From: Pantoea alhagi
Lineage (GTDB): Bacteria; Pseudomonadota; Gammaproteobacteria; Enterobacterales; Enterobacteriaceae
DNA: 64,000 nucleotides
NCBI RefSeq assembly: GCF_002101395.1
Contig: NZ_CP019706.1
Location: forward strand, 3,968,001-4,032,000
Direction of reading: 5' to 3'
The notes beneath the pieces are model-generated. The model did no database searches and was not told the DNA's origin. It saw only the letters and a program-made list of their open reading frames with translations. Positions 60,054 to 64,000 of the stretch are shown here, one piece after another. A program made the position numbers and the translations under genes. Position 1 is the first letter of the stretch. Every line of letters starts with the position of its first letter.

Positions 60054-60715
60054 TTTCTGTTCCTCCACGCCAGCAGTCCTGACAGGGAAAAGAGTACCGG
60101 CATACCCACCGGCACCCACGGTAACGTCGCCAGTGCAACCACCGCGCCCGTCGCAGCAGGAATTAACACTCGCCGATGCCGCAGCGCCGGAAAAATCAGC
60201 GCAATCAGGATGGCCGGAAAAACGGCATCCAGCCCGATAGCGTCGGTATCCGGGATCCACTGCCCAACCACCGTTCCCAGCATGACACTGAGCGGCCAGC
60301 AGAAGGCGATGCCAAGCCCGCAGAACCAGTAGGCAGCCCGGCGCTCCACATACTTGCGCTGAGAAATACCAAACACCACGCTTTCATCATTCATAATGTG
60401 ACAACCCAGCCAGCTAAGGTATTTACGTCCTACCAGATCTTTAACGGCAATGCCAAAAGGCAGATGACGGGCGTTCACCAGCAGGCCTGCGGCGGCGGCA
60501 GTAAAGGGGCTGCCGCCGCCTGCAATAATGCCGATAAACATAAACTCCGATGCGCCAGCAAGCACTAAAACCGAGAGCGTCATCGGTACCCAAAAGGGAA
60601 AGCCTTCGGCAATAGCCAACGAGCCGTAGGAAAGCCCGACCAGCGCATCGGCCAGGCAAACCAGCGCGATAGCTTTGAACACATCATTTTTGAGTAAGAA
60701 CCGACGTCGAGCCAT
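60050..60715 (-). CDS. AzlC-family amino acid exporter subunit
   Basis: A 221-residue inner-membrane protein with about seven segments. The AzlC/YgaZ signature GASEFMFIGIIAGGGSPFTAAAAGLLVNARHLPFGIAVKDL and CHIMNDESVVFG are visible. Together with AzlD it probably exports branched-chain or other amino acids. It diverges from an XRE-cupin regulator gene with palindromes between. Confidence 0.88.
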   Translation of the reverse strand: MARRRFLLKNDVFKAIALVCLADALVGLSYGSLAIAEGFPFWVPMTLSVLVLAGASEFMFIGIIAGGGSPFTAAAAGLLVNARHLPFGIAVKDLVGRKYLSWLGCHIMNDESVVFGISQRKYVERRAAYWFCGLGIAFCWPLSVMLGTVVGQWIPDTDAIGLDAVFPAILIALIFPALRHRRVLIPAATGAVVALATLPWVPVGMPVLFSLSGLLAWRNRK

Positions 60716-60733
60716 AATCCCTTTTCCATATCA

Positions 60734-60791
60734 AACGAATGTTCGTTATAATGAACACCTCCGGAACGTTTTACAAGATGAACGATCGTTC
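60734..60791. promoter_or_regulatory. Two palindromes around the XRE-cupin promoter
   Basis: AACGAA-TG-TTCGTT (60734-60747) overlaps the -10 element TATAAT (60747-60752), and GAACGATCGTTC (60780-60791) lies just beyond the expected start of transcription. Both share the half-site GAACG/AACGAA. Probably bound by the XRE-cupin protein to control both directions. Confidence 0.65.
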
Positions 60792-60807
60792 GATACAGGA
60801 CAAGAGA

Positions 60808-61356
60808 GTGACCCAACCCATTACGATTATTGCTGAAGGACTGGTGCGTGAACGGCATAGAGCCGGTCTCTCGCTGGCAGAAGTAGCGCGCCGCGCCGGC
60901 ATTGCCAAATCTACGCTTTCTCAGCTTGAGGCAGGCACCGGTAATCCCAGCCTTGAGACGCTCTGGGCGCTGTGTGTCGCTTTGGATATTCCTTTTGCCC
61001 GTCTGATGGAGCCGCAAGTTAATCAGATGCAGGTTATTCGTCGGGGTGAAGGGCCAACGGTTACCGCCGAGCTGGCCGATTATAAAGCAATTCTGCTTGC
61101 CACCTGTCCGCCAGGCGCACGCCGGGACGTCTATTTACTGATGACGCAGCCTGGCTCTGAGCGCCTTTCCAGCCCGCATTCGCTGGGTTCGGTTGAGCAT
61201 ATTATTATTGCTCAGGGACGTGCGCTGGTGGGGCTGAGCGGCTCGCCGGTAGAGCTAAACGTCGGTGACTATATCTCTTATCCGGCGGACCAGGAGCATA
61301 TTTTCCGGGCGCTGGAACCCGATACGCTCGCGATACTGGTATCTGAACAAAACTGA
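60808..61356 (+). CDS. XRE-cupin transcriptional regulator of the AzlCD exporter
   Basis: A 182-residue regulator: helix-turn-helix (VRERHRAGLSLAEVARRAGIAKSTLSQLEAGTGNPSLETLWALCVALDIPFARLMEP, about 14-72) and a cupin domain (about 100-180: LGSVEHIIIAQGRALVGLSGSPVELNVGDYISYPADQEHIFRAL). GTG 60808, preceded by CAGGA at seven bases, is the best start. ATG 60739 lies upstream of the -10 element and cannot be used; ATG 60778 overlaps a palindrome. Likely represses the divergent azlCD genes until an amino acid binds the cupin. Confidence 0.85.
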   Translation: MTQPITIIAEGLVRERHRAGLSLAEVARRAGIAKSTLSQLEAGTGNPSLETLWALCVALDIPFARLMEPQVNQMQVIRRGEGPTVTAELADYKAILLATCPPGARRDVYLLMTQPGSERLSSPHSLGSVEHIIIAQGRALVGLSGSPVELNVGDYISYPADQEHIFRALEPDTLAILVSEQN

Positions 61357-61400
61357 CGCACAGGGGCTGCGTGGCTGGCAACAAGTGGTTTGCCCTGGGT

Positions 61401-61820
61401 CTATTTCACCGCTTTAATGGTAAAGGTGACCACGCCAAAGATTTGCAGCCCCTCTTCGCTGTTCAAAACAATAGGCCGATAAGCCGGATTCATCGGCACC
61501 AGTTGCACGCGCGGCCGCAGCTGAAGTTTTTTTACAGTAAACTCTCCTTCCACTGCCGCCACCACAATATCGCCGTGCTCTGGCGTTAGCGAACAATCCA
61601 CCACCAGCATATCGCCATCACTGATGCCGCCCTCGATCATTGAATCGCCGCTTACCCTGACAAAATAGGTTGCGCTGGGTCGCTGCACTAACAGATCGTT
61701 AAGATCAAGACGCTGTTCAATATAATCCTGCGCCGGAGAAGGAAAACCACATGCTACCCGCTCTATAAACAGCGGCAAATGCAAAATAGCGCGCAGTTCA
61801 GCAGGCCTGATGAAATCCAT
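61401..61820 (-). CDS. umuD: UmuD, DNA polymerase V autoproteolytic subunit (orphan)
   Basis: A 139-residue LexA-like protein. The cleavage site is C24-G25 (VACGFPSPAQDY), the catalytic Ser is S60 in SGDSMIEGGISDGDML and the Lys is K97 in EFTVKKLQL, all at the same positions as in E. coli UmuD. After RecA-stimulated cleavage, UmuD' joins UmuC in polymerase V. ATG 61820 is set by homology; the longer ORF to 61883 runs through the LexA box. No umuC follows; the region downstream is the opposite-strand XRE-cupin gene. Confidence 0.94.
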   Translation of the reverse strand: MDFIRPAELRAILHLPLFIERVACGFPSPAQDYIEQRLDLNDLLVQRPSATYFVRVSGDSMIEGGISDGDMLVVDCSLTPEHGDIVVAAVEGEFTVKKLQLRPRVQLVPMNPAYRPIVLNSEEGLQIFGVVTFTIKAVK

Positions 61821-61839
61821 AACAAATAACCCTGATAAA

Positions 61840-61859
61840 CACTGTATATAATTACAGTA
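61840..61859 (-). promoter_or_regulatory. LexA (SOS) box of umuD
   Basis: CACTGTATATAATTACAGTA fits CTG-N10-CAG with an AT-rich core (61842-61857), 20 bp before the umuD start codon, close to the usual umuD position. Confidence 0.88.
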
Positions 61860-62170
61860 AACGTAACAGGTGGTTTCGATCAAGCGCAGCGGGAATATTT
61901 TACAAAAAACAGAGGGGCTATTTACTTCAAACGCAGCGCGTAAAGGTGAAGATCGCCTTTCACAAATGATAGATTTTTTTACCGCTTCGCTAAATCCTCT
62001 GTTTTTTTCAGCATTAACTGAAATTTTAAATTTGATAACGTTTAAAAACCAGCCAACAATTGTAATATCAATTAATTATAAAACTACAACAATTTAGCTT
62101 GCCTTGACACCGGAAGGGTCCGTGTTAATGCTTAGGAAAAAACTTATTATAAATTGTTGTGGAGAATGCG
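61860..62170. other. About 310-bp intergenic region between umuD and the small HTH gene
   Basis: Increasingly AT-rich toward 62100, with TTGACA at 62104-62109 that could be the -35 element for the small HTH gene. No supported ORF; a 75-aa plus-strand reading shows no recognised features. Confidence 0.5.
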
Positions 62171-62413
62171 ATGCCTCTGAAAGTACTGTCCATGATCCCC
62201 GCGACCGGTGCCACCATTAAAACCACGCGTCAGGCAGCAGGTCTGACGCAGGCGGAAGCGGCAGAACGCTTTGATTACAGTTTGCGTGTATGGCAAAAGA
62301 AAGAGTCGGAAGCGGAAGCCAGCAAGAACGGAGGACTAAGTCAGGGTGAATATGAACTGCTGCTTTTGCTGGCGGGGAAACATCCCGATTATCTGCTGAC
62401 GCCAAGAAAATAA
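62171..62413 (+). CDS. Small XRE-like helix-turn-helix protein (80 aa)
   Basis: An 80-residue protein with a central helix-turn-helix-like segment (ATIKTTRQAAGLTQAEAAERFDYSLRVWQKKESE, about 15-50), then LSQGEYELLLLLAGKHPDYLL. It resembles stand-alone XRE-type regulators or antitoxins. The ATG at 62171 follows GGAGA at six bases; an in-frame GTG at 62159 is less likely. No toxin gene is beside it. Target unknown. Confidence 0.65.
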   Translation: MPLKVLSMIPATGATIKTTRQAAGLTQAEAAERFDYSLRVWQKKESEAEASKNGGLSQGEYELLLLLAGKHPDYLLTPRK

Positions 62414-62572
62414 GAGATGTTAAAAAATAAGATACATAGCCGGTAAAGGGCGTCAGGCAAGGGTTCTGGGTGGTACGACAGGGAAAAAGAGGCAAAGGGT
62501 TGTTGTTTACCCTGTAAAGACAAAGCAATAACCGCAATGATTATTTATCGGTGTATTTTGCCTTCCATACGA

Positions 62573-62839
62573 TTAGCGTAGCTGGCTGTCTTTACTGCCG
62601 CGCCGATTATAAAGGCTGAGGTTTTGTTGTTTTTTATCCATCTCACTCTGACAGGCAAGACAAAAGCGTACGCCTTTAAGCGCCTTTCGTCTTGCTTCAG
62701 AGATTTCCTCACCACACTCCTGACAGTAACGTTCACTTTCGCCCTGTCCAAGAGCCTGGCGGACCCGTTCTACGCCATCATTGATGGTGCTATCAATCTG
62801 TTCATTTACGGCTTCGTCAGAAGCCCAACCGCTGGCCAT
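62573..62839 (-). CDS. ybiI: YbiI, DksA/TraR-family zinc finger protein
   Basis: An 88-residue protein matching E. coli YbiI in length and ends (MASGWASDEAVNEQI ... YNRRGSKDSQLR). The zinc finger is CQECGEEISEARRKALKGVRFCLAC (Cys4). TraR/DksA relatives modulate RNA polymerase through its secondary channel, but the role of YbiI is not established. GGAGGAAATC precedes the start. Confidence 0.9.
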   Translation of the reverse strand: MASGWASDEAVNEQIDSTINDGVERVRQALGQGESERYCQECGEEISEARRKALKGVRFCLACQSEMDKKQQNLSLYNRRGSKDSQLR

Positions 62840-63404
62840 GATTTCCTCCTGATCTGATGATTAAGATTAAATATGGTTGCAGGTGTCCCACACTTCAAGT
62901 CGCCGGGCATCAGTAAAACGCAGAGAACCCGCTTTTCAGGGAAAGGACCACAAAAGAAACGATTCAGGCAGCCTGGGACGTCAGGTAACTTACAAGCATG
63001 GGGGATTTACAAAAGATGCAGATGGCACCATGGGGGTTACGCATTGATACGTCGAACAACGAGATACGACATTGATGACCCTGACAACGAGAGCATCGGT
63101 ATTTAATAGTTAAAATAAGAAAGCCTTAATATTTATTGAGTGATTCACCAGCTTAGCACCCTTCTCTGATGCTGTCTTGTCTCTGACAGTTTTTATTTTT
63201 ATCGCCCCCTGCCCACAGGTAACGTCAGATCGGATGAGCGCGGCGAAACAGAAAAACAGGGGTCATGCAGTTCAACACGTTGAGACGGAGCATGAAATTA
63301 AAAAGGCCACCCAAAGGCGGCCTTAATATCTATTAATTTTTTATAGTTTTTTCCAGAAAAGCGTAGCGCTGTTTCCAGAAAGGTTTCCCTGGTGCGGCAG
63401 CCGT
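62840..63404. other. About 565-bp stretch without a supported gene
   Basis: Contains short overlapping readings without recognisable content, a weak hairpin CTGTC/GACAG (63172-63189) followed by a T-rich run, and a stronger terminator-like hairpin at 63299. Possibly a degraded gene region or a non-coding RNA locus; I cannot support either. Confidence 0.45.
63299..63324. terminator. Terminator-like hairpin
   Basis: AAGGCCACC and GGCGGCCTT form a 9-bp stem with one G-T type mismatch. On the minus strand it is followed by TTTTAATTT, on the plus strand by a later run of Ts (about 63338-63343). No adjacent gene explains it. Confidence 0.5.
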
Positions 63405-63518
63405 ATGGCTTTTTGCGCCGAACAGCAAAATGATGCTGTAACGGCGTTGCTGTTGACGGGCACCCTGAACGGCTTTGGGCTGCCCGCAATCAACGAGGTC
63501 TATATTCCTTTAAAATAA
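63405..63518 (+). CDS. Possible short gene or gene remnant (37 aa)
   Basis: An ORF encoding MAFCAEQQNDAVTALLLTGTLN then GFGLPAINEVYIPLK. The composition looks protein-like, with a helix followed by strand-rich tail, but no ribosome site is clear and I recognise no family. It may be the C-terminal relic of a longer gene. Confidence 0.25.
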   Translation: MAFCAEQQNDAVTALLLTGTLNGFGLPAINEVYIPLK

Positions 63519-63731
63519 CTTATGTATCAACTCTCTTAAAGTACAGGTATGAGGGCTTTCTAAAAAACTCCTGCCGTTTTGTCCTGCATCTCACTCGTCC
63601 TTCTGCATCACTTTTGCACAATAACCACTTATTTCATTTCGCAAAATAATCAATAAGTTAAATCCGGGCTGCTTAAAAGTTGCAATAAATTAACTGATCC
63701 TCAAGAAGAACAGTAAATTCTGACTATAATC

Positions 63732-63764
63732 TTTTGAGTAGAGTCGAGACTCTAACACTCAAAA
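63732..63764 (+). promoter_or_regulatory. Promoter and stem-loop before the right-edge gene
   Basis: TATAAT at 63724-63729 predicts a transcript start near 63736. TAGAGTC-GA-GACTCTA (63739-63754, perfect 7-bp arms) lies in or next to the start, with TTTTGAGT (63732-63739) and ACTCAAAA (63757-63764) outside it, so the mRNA 5' end could fold into alternative hairpins. Confidence 0.45.
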
Positions 63765-63800
63765 AGCAGGATTTTTTTGTTGCCGTTTAATGGAGCAGTT

Positions 63801-64000
63801 ATGGTTTGGTATGTACTTGACTCTATTGTCAGCCCCGATTCAGATACCGTATTTTCGCTTGTCAGTTCGCCCTATAATCTGAAGTTTGTTTTATGGTACG
63901 GTTCGGAGACTTACCTCTTTCCCGGCGACAGGCTGGAAACAACTGAGAATGGTTTGATAGTTAATGGGCATATTCAGCCTTTTACTATGCTTGATGTTTC
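63801..64000 (+). CDS. Hypothetical protein, 3' end beyond the window
   Basis: An open frame of at least 66 codons from ATG 63801 (GGAG eight bases before) to the window edge: MVWYVLDSIVSPDSDTVFSLVSSPYNLKF, VLWYGSETYLFPGDRLETTENGLIVNGHIQPF and on. No stop is reached. No family recognised; predicted beta-rich and acidic. Confidence 0.6.
   Translation, partial: MVWYVLDSIVSPDSDTVFSLVSSPYNLKFVLWYGSETYLFPGDRLETTENGLIVNGHIQPFTMLDV

Noticed and set aside
61870..62097. 75-aa plus-strand ORF after the umuD promoter
   Set aside because: AT-rich low-complexity product without a ribosome site or family features.
63172..63200. Hairpin CTGTC/GACAG plus T-run as the end of a small RNA gene
   Set aside because: The stem has only 5 bp and no promoter or structured RNA upstream is evident; support is too weak to call an RNA gene.
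63298..63489. 63-aa minus-strand ORF
   Set aside because: It runs through the terminator-like hairpin at 63299-63324 and has no recognisable content.

Overview
The window looks like the genome of an enterobacterium, most likely an Erwiniaceae member (Pantoea, Mixta or Erwinia type). I infer this from close matches to recalled E. coli proteins (Ahr, Kbp, NlpC, YbiI, UmuD, SrlA/E/B/D/R, GutM, PcoR), LexA boxes of enterobacterial form, and accessory content typical of that family. No database was searched. I found no rRNA, tRNA or CRISPR array.

Layout. 1-9.7 kb: a GAF/GGDEF-like/EAL signalling protein, an SRPBCC-alcohol dehydrogenase pair, the BON-LysM protein Kbp, a large RTX metalloprotease, a YceI-like protein and several small unknown genes. 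9.7-14.1 kb: a glutamate-dehydrogenase family enzyme, an amino acid permease and aldehyde reductase Ahr. 14.2-20.4 kb: a complete copper-resistance operon, pcoABCDRS, transcribed leftward from a region with a CopR-like palindrome. 20.8-22.3 kb: a thioredoxin-like protein and a ROK kinase.

22.7-37.9 kb is the most unusual part. A umuC gene with its own LexA box is split by an insertion of about 14 kb (22899-36870). The UmuC coding sequence stops at SSNYAL and resumes at ADMSL. Next to the left junction lie two overlapping tyrosine recombinase genes arranged like tnpA-tnpB of Tn554-type elements. The cargo is devoted to amino acids: a DauR-like regulator, an ornithine cyclodeaminase-family enzyme, a class I aminotransferase, a PhzF-family enzyme, a DapA-family lyase, an XRE-cupin regulator, a B3/B4 (tRNA-editing-like) protein, two LysE-type exporters (one frameshifted), a LysR regulator, a GNAT acetyltransferase and an MFS transporter. 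I infer a mobile module that makes or converts an unusual amino or imino acid, exports it and protects the host from it. An orphan umuD with a LexA box sits 39 kb away at 61.4 kb, so DNA polymerase V is split and its catalytic subunit is broken here.

38-50 kb: a LacI-controlled sugar isomerase/oxidoreductase pair, a TetR-RidA pair with three operators, a SulP transporter remnant, a PIG-L deacetylase with a sugar transferase, an AhpD-like protein, a TetR-MFS pair, and a MalI-like repressor with a glucose/maltose-type PTS permease. 50-56 kb: a quinone-reductase-like gene with its TetR, and the sorbitol operon srlA-E-B-D-gutM-srlR with repeated SrlR-like operators and a frameshifted srlE. 56-64 kb: a LysR-EamA pair, an araC/SDR pair joined by a deletion that removed both 5' ends, nlpC, an AzlCD exporter with its XRE-cupin regulator, umuD, a small HTH protein, ybiI, and a truncated unknown gene at the right edge.

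Two frameshifts, in lysE and srlE, both lie in G/C homopolymers. They could be real mutations or consensus errors.
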